Source: Blakeslea trispora | Lineage: Eukaryota; Mucoromycota; Mucoromycetes; Mucorales; Choanephoraceae | Length of the DNA stretch: 64,000 nt | Direction of reading: 5' to 3' | Assembly: GCA_025331445.1 (NCBI GenBank) | Contig: JAIWNE010000010.1 | Span: 248,001-312,000 of the forward strand | Part shown: one piece after another, positions 10,585 through 22,684 of the stretch | Position numbering within the stretch: position 1 is the stretch's first letter | Layout of the letters: every line of letters starts with the position of its first letter | Program-made: the position numbers and the translations under genes | Notes under the pieces: model-generated | The model's database searches: none | The model's input: only the letters and a program-made list of their open reading frames with translations | Told to the model about the DNA's origin: nothing

Positions 10585-12130
10585 GTGTGTCAAGAATCAG
10601 CTTTTTTCTTGCGTTCTGGCTCTTCTATCATCATATGAAGCACTGTCTCGTTGATACTCTCGGCCGCAATTTATCTCTTCTTCTTCTTTCCTCTGGTTCG
10701 ATTTGGCCAACGCTCAAGGTTAGCCTGCAGACGCTATCAATGTAATTAAACTCTACATCACTCACAAGAACGAAAACAAGTCTGCCGACTCTTCAATTTC
10801 TTTTCCTTCCAAGGTACATGGTCTTCAATTGATTGTCCCGAATTTCAATATAATTGCTGGTCTCGATGTTTGAAAAGATTTGTGGCTGAAAAGCAGCAAA
10901 TCAGTGGACAAGCTTTTCTTAAGTCGAGGCATTCCCTTTTGATGGATACCAAAAAAGCAGTATGTTCATTGCATTTTAGATTGAAGCTGAGCAAGCTCAA
11001 GAGAAATGCTTCCTGATCTTTTTCCCACACCAAGGCCTTCAAATCCACAATCATTGCTTTGTGTACTTGGTTGTTCAAAGCGGATGATTCAAGCTTAACC
11101 AGCTCTCTAATCTTTGTCATCCAGGTACAGCTGACATGAAACTAGTACCGCTGAGCAGTTGCTTGTGAATGAACTGATGTAATAGCTGCATGTTTAGTGG
11201 CAATGACATCGATTGTGATCTTTTCAAAATCAGTCGATCCAACATCATCCTTGATGAAAGCAAGGAAAACTGAAATGGCTGTCATAAAATGGTCCTCTAC
11301 AAACATGTAAACTCCAGGGCAACCTGTTCCAGTAATTGGGTGGCGGACCACTACTGTATACATGATACCTCTTGCAACATGCGATACACAATGAGTAGCA
11401 TTCAGACAAACCAGCTTGTTGTTCAACAAGAGCTGCTTTTGCCAAAGCGAAGAAAAACCAAAGAAGTAAAATTGGCACCAAGCGTGAAATGCTTATAGGT
11501 CGAGTAACCTTTTGTTTCCAATTATTTGAGCCAAAAGCTCAATTGGTTGCTTTTCTTTTGCTGGTTTTCTGTAGAAAGACTACTGGATTTTTTTGTACGA
11601 ATTGTACACTTCGTTTTGATAGGCAATTAGATCTCTGCGATGGGCCTGGTTGTTGGTTTCAGTGTCCTGAAGGAAGTCACCAATGTACTTTCTGAAATCC
11701 TTCTAAATAGCAATACGGCAATCTCTCTTGCTATAGACTCTCCAAAGTCTTTCCATAACGATTGCCTTTCTTTCGTTGGAAAGGGGAAGGTGCTGTAAGT
11801 CACTGATGCTTCCAACTTTGTGGTTATGACTGCTGATACGTATGGTTTCAACGTTGTCAGGATCACTCTTGAAGCAGGTAACTTTTAAGCTAGCTTTGCA
11901 ATCTATTTTCTTGCAGATCCCCAATAATTGCCTCTACAACCACCTTTGGTGCGAAATCCTTCAGCAGCCTTGTTGTGGTAAGTACCAGAGCAACGACGTT
12001 TGTACTCTGTATACCAGGTATAAGTCGCTATTCTCTTTCTATGTTTAACCGAAAGAGTGTTATTTTCTTTCGCTTCTTCGGTACTGGCTTTCTTTCTCTT
12101 TAATGTAGTGCGGGCTAATCCAAGAAGCAC
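10585..12130 (-). pseudogene. MULE-type (FAR1/Mutator-like) transposase remnant
   Basis: Read on the minus strand, frames that do not connect give successive parts of a Mutator-like transposase. First comes a FAR1-type DNA-binding region (CSGTYHNKAAEG, then IDCKASLKVTCFKSD, ISSHNHKVGSISDLQHLPLS). Next is the MULE core (NATHCVSHVARGIMYTVVV, FLAFIKDDVGS, ITIDVIATKHAAI, where the first motif would normally be LDATH). It continues with FNLKCNEHTAFLVS-like sequence and a C-terminal part (MMIEEPERKKKADS near 10590). Several frameshifts and stops separate the blocks, and I could not find terminal inverted repeats by eye. An inactive relic. Confidence 0.7.
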
Positions 12131-12144
12131 AATGTTTGATCAAA

Positions 12145-12899
12145 CTACCCTTAACATCTATCTTAAGATCACATGTAGGCTTTATTTTTTTTTTAATTTC
12201 TCAATAGGGTTGAGCTCGGGCGAATAAGGTGGACCAAGAGATGTGGAAAGCAGCCTCATTTATGAACATACAGTTGCTGGTAAAATCCATGTAAGTTTCC
12301 AGCCATCACTTTACCCGTTGGTAGCGCTCTTCAAATTTCTCAGGGCTGTTGCGCTCAACCGATTGAGGCCGGGCTTGTTTGAAAGTGATATTACACTTGT
12401 CCTTAATAAACTTATTGAATCCACTTTTGGTGATCTCATTCTTGCCAAATTTTCAGTTAGCACTTCAAGCATATCATTCAGAGTGACTGAGTTGGTGTTG
12501 TTGCCAGCCCACTTAACCATAAACTCTCTATGTTTTCAGTTAATGTAGGAGGCATACCTACTGGTCTGTCACTACCAGAAGCTCTCTCAATATAATCTTG
12601 AGGAGCAACACTGTCTTTCTTGACCCAGTTTTATGCTGTGCGAACATCAATATTAAGCTGAATAGCAGCAGCACGAGCACTCATTCCCTTTTCCTTAACG
12701 AGAAAAAAAACTTCTCCTTCTCAGTGTCTCTGTAATGCTTGTATGAGTTAGATCTCTCAACTACTTGTGTTGGCTCTGCTGGACTCTTGGTCCTTTCATG
12801 TACTAGTTTTTCGGGAGACTTTAGATCGGTGTAGCTGTCATAATCTGTTATGCATTCAACAGGATACATCTCGTTGCCGGCGTCCATTTCGAACCCCAT
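12145..12899 (-). pseudogene. IS630/Tc1-like DDE transposase, internally deleted
   Basis: ATG 12899 opens MGFEMDAGNEMYPVECITDY, running to YKHYRDTEKEKFFF. A second frame (12520-12311) carries MVKWAGNNTNSVTLNDMLEV. Near 12250 the first catalytic region reads MFINEAAFHIS, where the family has FIDEAAFH, so the aspartate is asparagine. This is followed almost at once by LGPPYSPELNPIEK, which belongs about 100 or more residues further on. The middle of the catalytic domain is therefore deleted. The remnant abuts the MULE relic on the same strand. Confidence 0.75.
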
Positions 12900-13271
12900 G
12901 ACTTCGCTGTCTTGAGTGTTATACTTGCTGCCTAGGCAATCTTCAAAAACAATATTGCAAATAAAAAAGTACGCCTATTTTTTCGAATAAATGCCAAATT
13001 ATTTCTAGCTTATGCGCCAATCTTTTTTTTTCCACTGCGTAATTTATTTATTTTTAAAAGTGCGCAAATGATTTTTCCGTTTGGTGTAGTCAAATATATT
13101 CAATTAATAGAACAATTTGATAAATTTAAATGTCTACTGACATCTAGCAACTGAAGCAAAAAGAAAAGAAACAGTACAAATTAGAACAAAGAAGAAAGGA
13201 ATGAGAGTTATTCAAACATATACAAAAAGAAAAGAGAAAAATTGTTGTAATACGAAACCAAAAAAAAATCA
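12900..13271. other. Intergenic, 3' side of the APSES gene
   Basis: AT-rich, with homopolymer tracts. Nothing recognised. Confidence 0.5.
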
Positions 13272-14857
<1,586 letters not shown>

Positions 14858-15399
14858 GCTCAACAAAAAAAACTATGATCTAAAGGAAAAGGGTGTACAA
14901 ATGTATTATTATAGGATATAGCAAAGTGTATGGAATAAAAGAAAAGAGAATAGATTACTTGAATTAAATTCTTTTAGAAAAAATGATTAAAAAAAGAAAA
15001 GAAAAGAAAAGAAATGGGAGGGAGCCGGAAAAACAAAGAAAGCTAAAGCAATACAAAGAATGGGTGTATTTGTTGATTTAATAAAAAAAAAATAAAAGGA
15101 AAAGGAAAAAAGGGGAAATAAATAAACTTATTTTAAAAGAACAACTTCAAACATATAAACAGAGTCACTCAAATTACCCCAGGCAGCAGTAACAACGGTA
15201 GTATCCGAGAGAAAAAAAAGCCTTAGAAGGGTTCGAAATTTGGATATTGGGTTTTTATCAATTGAATTTGCGCATCAGATTTTTATGTCTTTTACGTTTC
15301 GGATTTTGAATTTCGCGTACGGTACTTTAACTTTTGTATGTCAGAGTTTTTTTTTATATATTTTGGCGTATAGCTATTTGTACACCTCTTTTTAATTAT
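14858..15399. promoter_or_regulatory. Upstream region of the APSES gene
   Basis: About 540 bp of A/G-rich sequence, with many AAAAGAAAAG tracts between 14940 and 15120. It precedes the APSES start and presumably contains its promoter and 5' leader. No specific site is identified. Confidence 0.4.
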
Positions 15400-16250
15400 G
15401 TCACCCAAAAACATTCTTGAATTGCTTCAACCTAAACCAAAGAACTGTCAAAAATAGAGCCCATGTATACTGAAGAGCATCAATAGGACCTTCATAAGGA
15501 TATTTCTGAGGAGTGGCATCTTTGGCAACTCGGATATGATCTCGAACCTCAGTCAAAGAAAGCTAAAGTGGTGCACAGCATTATGTGAAACTGTTACAAG
15601 GAAGGCCAAGTGAAACGTTTGTCTACTGCTGAAAGAGCAAGGGAAAGTGGTATGAGCAAAAAGCTGGAGCTTTAGCATATATCCCTTCTTGATAGATTTC
15701 TATGAGAAAAACGCTGCAGCAGTTTTACGGAAAGCAAGAGACGCTCTGCTTTCTCGGGCATTGAGAGCATCTCTCCCTCTCTTCATTGCACTATCACTTA
15801 GACTAGATATGTCAGTTTGATTTCAAAGAAGCTAGAAAAACTAGAAATGCTGATATAACTGTGGAACAAAACAAAGAAAAGAAAATGCTTAAATAGAAGG
15901 CAGACAAGGTAAACGGATCGGGAGAGAAATTGTATCTTCATTGACAAAATGAGTTTTGATATGCATAAAGGCGTAATTTTGAAAGATTCAAAAAAGGTAA
16001 CCCCACCAGAATTGAGCTCCCAAACTGAAGCGTAACAGTGACTATTACTGGAGCAATCTATGAGGAGGGTGTGTTATAGACTTGACTTTGCGTAAGCCAA
16101 AAAGCTGTACAGACGAGAAATGATGGCACTTTTGATGAAGTTGCTACCATCAAAGTTGGAACTCGCAATTTCAAATAGCCCATTTTGAGCTCTCCACTGA
16201 CATAGTTGAAGTTTAATCCAAGATTACTAGAGTTCATTTTCTTCAAATCC
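15400..16250 (+). pseudogene. IS630/Tc1-like DDE transposase remnant
   Basis: Scattered plus-strand pieces in shifting frames match the order of the Mucorales IS630-like transposases as I know them: KRLSTAERARESGMSKKLEL, a segment around 15720 that reads through shifts as KNAAAVLRKARDALLSRA, then SKKGNP/TRIEL-like sequence near 16000, TVTITGAIYEEGVL (16030-16070), IDLTLRKPK (16078-16105) and TIKVGTRNF (16150-16180). Stops and frameshifts occur throughout and the third acidic region is missing. It is a second, separate relic of the class seen at 12145-12899, on the opposite strand. Confidence 0.6.
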
Positions 16251-17158
16251 GTTCTTAGATAAAAGTCGGCCTCAAGTTAAAAAGAGTCAGTGAACAAAAG
16301 AAACTTATAGTTTACCTGGATCAATCGCCATACAAAAAGGTAAGTAGCTCAAATACACAAGTACCTAATCTGATAATGAAAATTCATCTCTGTTTGCCTG
16401 ATATAATAGCCACAAAAGATAACAAACTCGTCTTCTTTCAAGCAGTCATTCTCATAAAACATGCCTCCAAATGGTAGATCTTATTATGATTGTTGGGCGC
16501 TTTATCTTCTTCCTTTTCTTTTGATACATAAGCCTCTCTATACTGATTTGTTATGTAGGAGGGGCTACATCTGTCTGATAACGGTACATCAGTTATATGC
16601 CAAACACAGACTGCTCTGTTGCTACATAATCAGTCTTTTGGAAAGACGCTTATAGTTTACGGCGGACTCTGTTTACGGCCAATCGCATACAAAGATCACT
16701 GGTTCAGAGAAAGAAAAAGTAATCGCATCTTTTGTGTCAATGCTTCGTTTTGTTAAGTGATAACAATGAGGATTACCCCTAAACATTCTAATGAAGAGTA
16801 CATGCCAATGAATTAGCATTAGAATAGGATTTGGTCGATAGTACAAAAGTAAAACGGCTTTGGCTGACAAATTATAAGCTACTCTAAGAAGATTGCGTGA
16901 ACTATCAAAGAGTTTGCTTCGATTCCATTATTAATTCATGGATCAGCGATCCATGTGTTGGCCAGCTGGAGTGTTGGTATCAGTTCATTGCATTAAATAA
17001 AAAGAGGAGGCTACTTTCTACTCTTTCTTTGTTCCTATTGACCAATTACATCTTTTTTTTTTATGTAAAAACTGGGCAGCTTCTGGAGATAATGAACACA
17101 ACAAATTTATAGTTTTTGATGTTACAAATTTAAATAGTTTTAGAACTGAAAGCTTCTT
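16251..17158. other. Intergenic, nothing recognised
   Basis: Short open frames (16461-16655, 16673-16870, 16897-17112) lack domains and splice support. I see no gene. Confidence 0.5.
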
Positions 17159-17430
17159 TTATCCGTAATATACTTGAGTAATTATATTGCTACTATCAAC
17201 AAAAACATTGAGTCTTTCAGGTCTAAAATCTCTTGACTGAGGTCTTCCAGGTGGTAAGACGCGATAACCTTTAGGCAGCTCTTCAACACTCACAGACTTT
17301 CAGAAAAATAAGTATACAGTGAAACTTGTTCTAGACTTAAACATACCTCTGGATTGCTCTGATCGCTCTTATTCCCATCTTCGATTAGAAGCTTACCGAT
17401 AAGCAATTTCTGCCAGTATTCATTATTCAT
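17159..17430 (-). CDS. Small I78-type peptidase inhibitor-like protein
   Basis: Two exons, 17430-17347 and 17296-17159, separated by a 50-bp GTATGT...AAAG intron in phase 0, give 73 residues. The C-terminal half reads ELPKGYRVLPPGRPQSRDF and RPERLNVFVDSSNIITQVYYG. This matches the I78 inhibitor pattern LPxxYRVxxPGxxxTxDxRPxRLNVxxDxxxxIxxVxCG, with the penultimate cysteine replaced by tyrosine. Known members bind and inhibit serine proteases through the loop near RVxxPG. No signal peptide is present, so an intracellular role, for example against vacuolar or leaked proteases, is likely but inferred. Both exons are short and easily missed by open-frame searches. Confidence 0.8.
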
Positions 17431-17899
17431 TTTTCTAACGTTCAAGGGAAAAAAGGCCTACAAGAGTAAAGATATTGTCTGTTTTAAAAATAGTCTGCGG
17501 TTCTTCAAAAACTCGTGTCACTTGAACAGTATATACGTTGGATCAAGATAAGCTGAGTCTTTAATCGGTTGCTATAGCCCCTTCGAATCCACTTGAAGCC
17601 GCAATGTATTGTTCTTTGCTCTTTTAGTGTTAAATAATACTTGGTCTCTCTTATACTAGATTTTGTATCGAGAAGGTTTTATAAGTTTTACTTCTTGTTA
17701 TACAAGCATATTATTGCACAAGGTACCACAACTTTCAATAAAGTTGTAAACTTATTAGCAATCACAGCTATACCATATATACAATTGATCAACAAAAGCA
17801 TTGTTGTTTTTCTTATTTATTAAAGTATTAGGTAGTGCGTAATGCTAGTAAGGAAAATAAGTTTCAGTAATTCCAGGTATTGTTGCTCGGTAGTAGAGT
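17431..17899. other. Intergenic between I78-like gene and OPT gene
   Basis: This contains the upstream region of the I78-like gene and the 3' side of the OPT gene, both on the minus strand. Nothing further recognised. Confidence 0.5.
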
Positions 17900-20263
17900 C
17901 TATTCGCTGCAGTTCATACAGCACTGATCAATGTAATCTATATCAGCTCTGTTGCCCCACCAAACAGGGAACTCATAAGTATTTCCAGAAACACCGCCGT
18001 ATAGTGCCATTGAGATAAAAAAGACCATAAGAGAAGTACCTGAGTCCAAAGCAGCTGAAAGGAGATAATTGTTTTTGGCAAACCAATCACTGTAACGACG
18101 CTTCACATAACCTTGAGAGATCAATATGATCAAGAAGGATACAGTTACCCAAGAAGAGTTGGTACCAGGCATAAAGCACAGACCAATCATAATCATAGGT
18201 ACGTTGATATAGTTGTAGCCAAAATTGGGATATTTCTTGTGCAATAACCAGAAGGGAACAGGTAAGAAGAATCCAATCACAAAAGCCCACAATACAATAT
18301 AGTATGCAGTACCAGGACCAAACATAGCCAATGGACCAAGTGCACCCCAGGTGATTGCAGCACTGTTGATTGTTTGTGGTGTGGCACCGTTCCAGAACTG
18401 ATTGCCGACCGGATCAAGAAGAACATCGCGCTTGCTTTGAGTAATGGTATAATTGACGATGTAATTGAAGACGCAACCAATACTAGTACCCAGCATTTGG
18501 TTCATGAACGTCAAACGAGGAGGCACTTTGAGATAATGACCAATCTTGAGATCTTTTGTCATGACACCTGCCTGAGACATTGTATTGTAACCCAAGGTCT
18601 TGAAGTACATGTTGGCAACTGGATAACCTGGCAAAACAAAACCACAAATCATTTCGGTCAGCACGTTGAGGCCAAAACTATAACCAGTAATAGCGTCAAT
18701 CATGTTAAGAGGCAAAGACAACACTGTGGATACAGCAATGGCAAAAATGACACCCCACCAGGGAAGTTGACTCTTGTTAGCATAAGCAATACCAACATTA
18801 AGACCAATACCAATCACGTAGACAGTGTAGTACCACCAAGTAGGAACCTCTTTGTAGGCTTGCATGAGCTTCATATGGATATCTTGTTCGCGTTCCTGAA
18901 CAGCTTTCTTTGTTCTACGGAAGTAGCTGAGAATGTCCTTGCCGTAAAAGAGAGCTACATGTGTTATGGTAGAGGTAACACCAATATTAATAGCCACATA
19001 ACTGAAGCCATAAACAACAGAGAAGTAAGGATTGCCAATTTCTGCTAAAGCAGTGTGGTTGAGAGAACTGTCTGCATTCAATACATCATCTTGGGGATAG
19101 ATACTGGAAGTACCATCTTCATGGAGTCGGAAAATGGAGTTAGAGAGGTATGGGAAACTTTGAGCATGCCAGACATCAAAATAATAGAGCAAGGGAGCAA
19201 GAATCCATAGCAAAAAGATACCAAAAAAGACATTCAGCTGACTCCAGAGTGGGATAACCAAAGGATTGTATGATGATAGCAAGTTCCAGTCAAAGCAAAG
19301 CTGGAACATACCCATGCCTTCATTTGTAGCAAGACCTCCAAACAATCTCTGGACCCATCGACTATCGTTCTTAGCAAGACAAATAATGGATATACCACCC
19401 AACATAGGAAACATGTACTGAGGAATAAATTCATAGATGAAAATAGCAAGGAAGGCAATAAAGAAATAGCGGGTTCTTCTTTTGGCCTCATCTTTGTCAG
19501 TATTCAATGTCTTGAGCAAAGAGACAACAGGTAATGCTGTAGGCCAGGTCATTGTTTGAGGGTACACAAGATAGGGACGAAGTTGACCAGCAATACCGTA
19601 TCCCACCATTTGAGTCGCAAACAACAAGAAAATACCTCCAGCAGCGCTAGGAACCTGATTAGGATAGAAGAGTTCTTGAGCAGAAAGAATGTAAGTACCA
19701 TAAGCACTTGTGTTGGCTGAAGAGACCATTACAAAAATACAAGCATGTTCCTTCATGTTGAAAGGGCCAGGGTTGAGCCAACCACCACGAGGGAGGTAGT
19801 TAGCCCAAGCAGTGCAAAATACGTAAGCAAGAATCAACATAAAAGTGCTTGTCAATGCAATACCGACTGGTTTGAAAACCATCAATTGTGCAACAGATGA
19901 ACTAAGAGCACTAAGAGCCTAAAAATACGAAACAGGTTAGTCTTTTTTCTTTCTTTTAATGAAATGTTTAAAATTAATAACACATACAACACCAGTTACA
20001 ATAGCACGAAAGGTAAGTACTTTCATGGTAGGATCATCTTCAGTAACCGAAACGTCATTGATGATAGCAATATCAAGATCATCTTCTCCAGAGAGATACG
20101 CAGGAGCTTTTTCTGTATCATATTTCTCGTTGATCCAAGGCTCATCCAAATCTGCGTGCACTTTTTCATTCAACACTTCATCAGCCTTCTCTTGCTGGCT
20201 TAATGTTGGGACTTTTTCAGAGAGGATCTCGCCTTCATTTGGTTTGTTGCGAGAATCAGCCAT
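17900..20263 (-). CDS. OPT family oligopeptide transporter
   Basis: Exons 20263-19988 and 19918-17900 with a 69-bp phase-0 intron give 764 residues. A hydrophilic N-terminus (about 90 residues) precedes 12 or more hydrophobic segments. The OPT hallmark NPGPFNMKEH lies near residue 130, and further family features are KIGHYLKVPPRLTF and FGPGTAYY followed by KKYPNFGYNYINVP. Family members (yeast OPT1/OPT2, S. pombe Isp4) are proton-coupled importers of small peptides, glutathione or related compounds at the plasma membrane. Which substrate applies here cannot be told. The protein ends with a cysteine-containing tail (IDQCCMNCSE). Confidence 0.95.
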
Positions 20264-20715
20264 TAGACCAAGATTGTTGTAGCCAAGGATATGAGGTTAA
20301 TGTAAGATGAATAGATAAAGAAGAAAGAAACTGTTAGATAGCTGCTTTTATATGAGACACTATCTTGATCTTGTAGAAGAATAAGGTTACAAAATAGATT
20401 GGTTAATACAACAGAACTTAAAACAACAAGATAGTGCGTGTGACGTCGAACTCATTGGTCGCTTAATATAGAAAAGATATCATTCTGATATGTTGAGACA
20501 GAGAGGAGGGTGTTCACTAGGTTTCGGGATAGGAAACTGTTTCACAAGATATGCAAGACGAAGACAGAAAAATTGCTTAAAATGTCGATATACACCATTT
20601 CCGGAGATAAATTGTACACTGAACAAAGGAAATATCTGGATTAACTTTGATCTAATTTAATTTAGTAGGACACAGAGGTTTATTCTCTATCGTTGACAGA
20701 TTACGGTTGGCTTTG
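20264..20715. promoter_or_regulatory. Upstream region of the OPT gene
   Basis: About 450 bp containing the OPT promoter on the minus strand and the 3' side of NDUFAF7. There is a TGACGTCG near-CRE at about 20441-20448, which may be chance. Confidence 0.35.
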
Positions 20716-22596
20716 TTATCCTTTTTTCCCCTCAAAGCCCACAGGACTGGATGAAGATGCGAGTTTTTTGTCATTAGCAAAAGCCAATACCTTGTAGATC
20801 CTACCCATTGCCTTAGGATCGACTAGTCTTTCAGCACCATCTAATAATGTTTTTCGGCCAGCAGATGTTTTTTGATTCTTAAACAGTTGTTCTACTCTAG
20901 CTTGTATTCCCAACGACAATAAAAATTCGCCTTGTGTGATTGGTCCATAGGATGTAACATCTACGATTGTCATTAAGAATTATTAGTATTCTTGACAAAG
21001 AAGTTTTGCCTGGTAGTACCTGATGTAGGTGCAACAGCGGTTTTCAAAAAAGAAAAATCAACATCTGCACTTAAATCTGCTGTTCCAGGATCACTCATTG
21101 GACTTATGATTTTATGATTTTTGATAGCCTATCATCATCCACAAGAATTAGACAAAGAATATTTAAAAGGGCTACCTAAACTTACTCTTAGCGTGTCGCC
21201 TTGTATATAATCTTGTCCATAATCGATAGCTAAACCAGTGCCTCCGTTTCTGTCCAAGTAGTTTGCAATTTTGGCCATTACACCATAGCTATCGGGAGAA
21301 ACCTCTACACGATCCCCATCATTCATAGCATCAAATTTCGCATCGTTTAACAATAATTGCGAAATTGTTGTGGGTGAAGATGATTTCACTAATCTGAAAT
21401 TGTATGGACTATAATTTTTTTTTTGTATACAGTGTTTAATTTGTAAGAAAATTCTATTTAAAGTATCTGTTACCTTTCTTCGCTATCGTCGATATCAACC
21501 AGTAACTCTCTCCATTCTGAATCGACTTTCTATAAATGGATGACTCAATTTTCCTTTTCCTAGAGCTTCTCAGATCAAGCATGATTCTATACTCCTACCT
21601 CAAAACTATGTATAGGCAAAGCGTCAAAGAACTCATGTGCCATCACAAATGACCATTGGTCTGTTCAGAACAAGGATATATATCGATCAGTTTTTTCTTT
21701 TTCTAGTATCTTCGTAGCACCACTTGTAGATACTACAGGCGCATTGTGTTACCTGGAACAACTTCAACACCATCATGCCAGGATACTTTGATACCATCTG
21801 GTCTTTGAATAGTCTCGATGGCCGCCTCCCGTTCATTACCTTCCACTCGAACGACATCGCTCTCACTAGAGCCTTGGACGAGAGCAGCTCTTTGTAACTT
21901 TCGAAGCCCAGGGCTTGCCTCGACTAAATGAACATCTGTCAGTGTCTTGTAGAAATGTGGGAATTGTGACCATGTCTAATTTGTTCTGATTATTATGCAA
22001 TTTCTTCTTTGTAACCTTGTTTTTTTTTCTTCTTTGTTTCTTTTCTCTCTATTTTTTTTTTCTTACCCTCAACATGTCACTCATCAAAGTGCCTCGTCCA
22101 GGTCCGAATTCTATGATTTGGGTCTTTTCAGGTTGGCCCAGACGCATCCATTCAGTTAGATAGTACAGACCACAAAGCTTAAACAAAGACGATGATATGA
22201 ATTAATGTTCTGTTGTGAACAGAATCAATGCTATGTAATGAGTGCTTACTTCACCAAAGACTTGACTTATTTCAGGTGAGGTAACAAAGTCACCTTTTTT
22301 ACCGAACACATCTCCCAGCATATAATATCCACTCAAAGGATTGACCAACACTTGTCTCATGTAATGTGATACTGTCAAAGGACCTGTCACCTATTTTTTT
22401 TTTCGGAAAAGCAGAACGGTATGAGTTTCGGGATCAACTAGTTTTTTTTTCTCAAAGAAGTAATTACTTTAATCGAATCTCGGAGATGTTTTCCCAGAGG
22501 AAGCAAGGACTCCTTTTTTGGTGTAGCTGAAGTACTATAGAATTGAGCAACATAGCGCCTGCTAGTAGGGAATGCAGGACGTATTATGCGTATCAT
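20716..22596 (-). CDS. NDUFAF7: NDUFAF7, mitochondrial protein arginine methyltransferase (complex I assembly)
   Basis: About nine short exons join into a MidA/DUF185 protein of roughly 400 residues. ATG 22596 opens an arginine-rich, serine-containing presequence (MIRIIRPAFPTSRRYVAQFY) typical of mitochondrial import. It is followed by GPLTVSHYMRQVLVNPLSGY and KKGDFVTSPEISQVFGE, the methyltransferase motif IIEFGPGRGTLMSDMLR, LVEASPGLRKLQ, WHDGVEVVP, VMAHEFFDALPIHSFE, AIDYGQDY and DFSFLKTAV, then YGPITQGEFLLSLGIQARVE. In the known family this enzyme symmetrically dimethylates an arginine of NDUFS2 in the matrix during complex I assembly. Its presence fits a fungus with complex I. The ATG is only 88 bp from the stop of the upstream RGS gene on the same strand. 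Confidence 0.93.
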
Positions 22597-22684
22597 ACTC
22601 AAATTGAGAAAAATAATGAAAGAAGAAGAAAAAACTTTTTTTTTTGTCTTATTTTATTGTAATTAAGATGCCGATAGATTTGAA

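Noticed and set aside
14858..14866. Starting the APSES protein at 14866
   Set aside because: The codon there is TTG; the ATG three codons later (14857) is the natural start.
16058..16338. Spliced minus-strand mini-gene starting MAIDP near 16330
   Set aside because: Frames do not join at the only plausible splice sites, and the region is better explained as a plus-strand transposase relic.
18374..19048. 224-codon plus-strand frame
   Set aside because: It is antisense to the OPT transporter, whose conserved motifs are on the minus strand.
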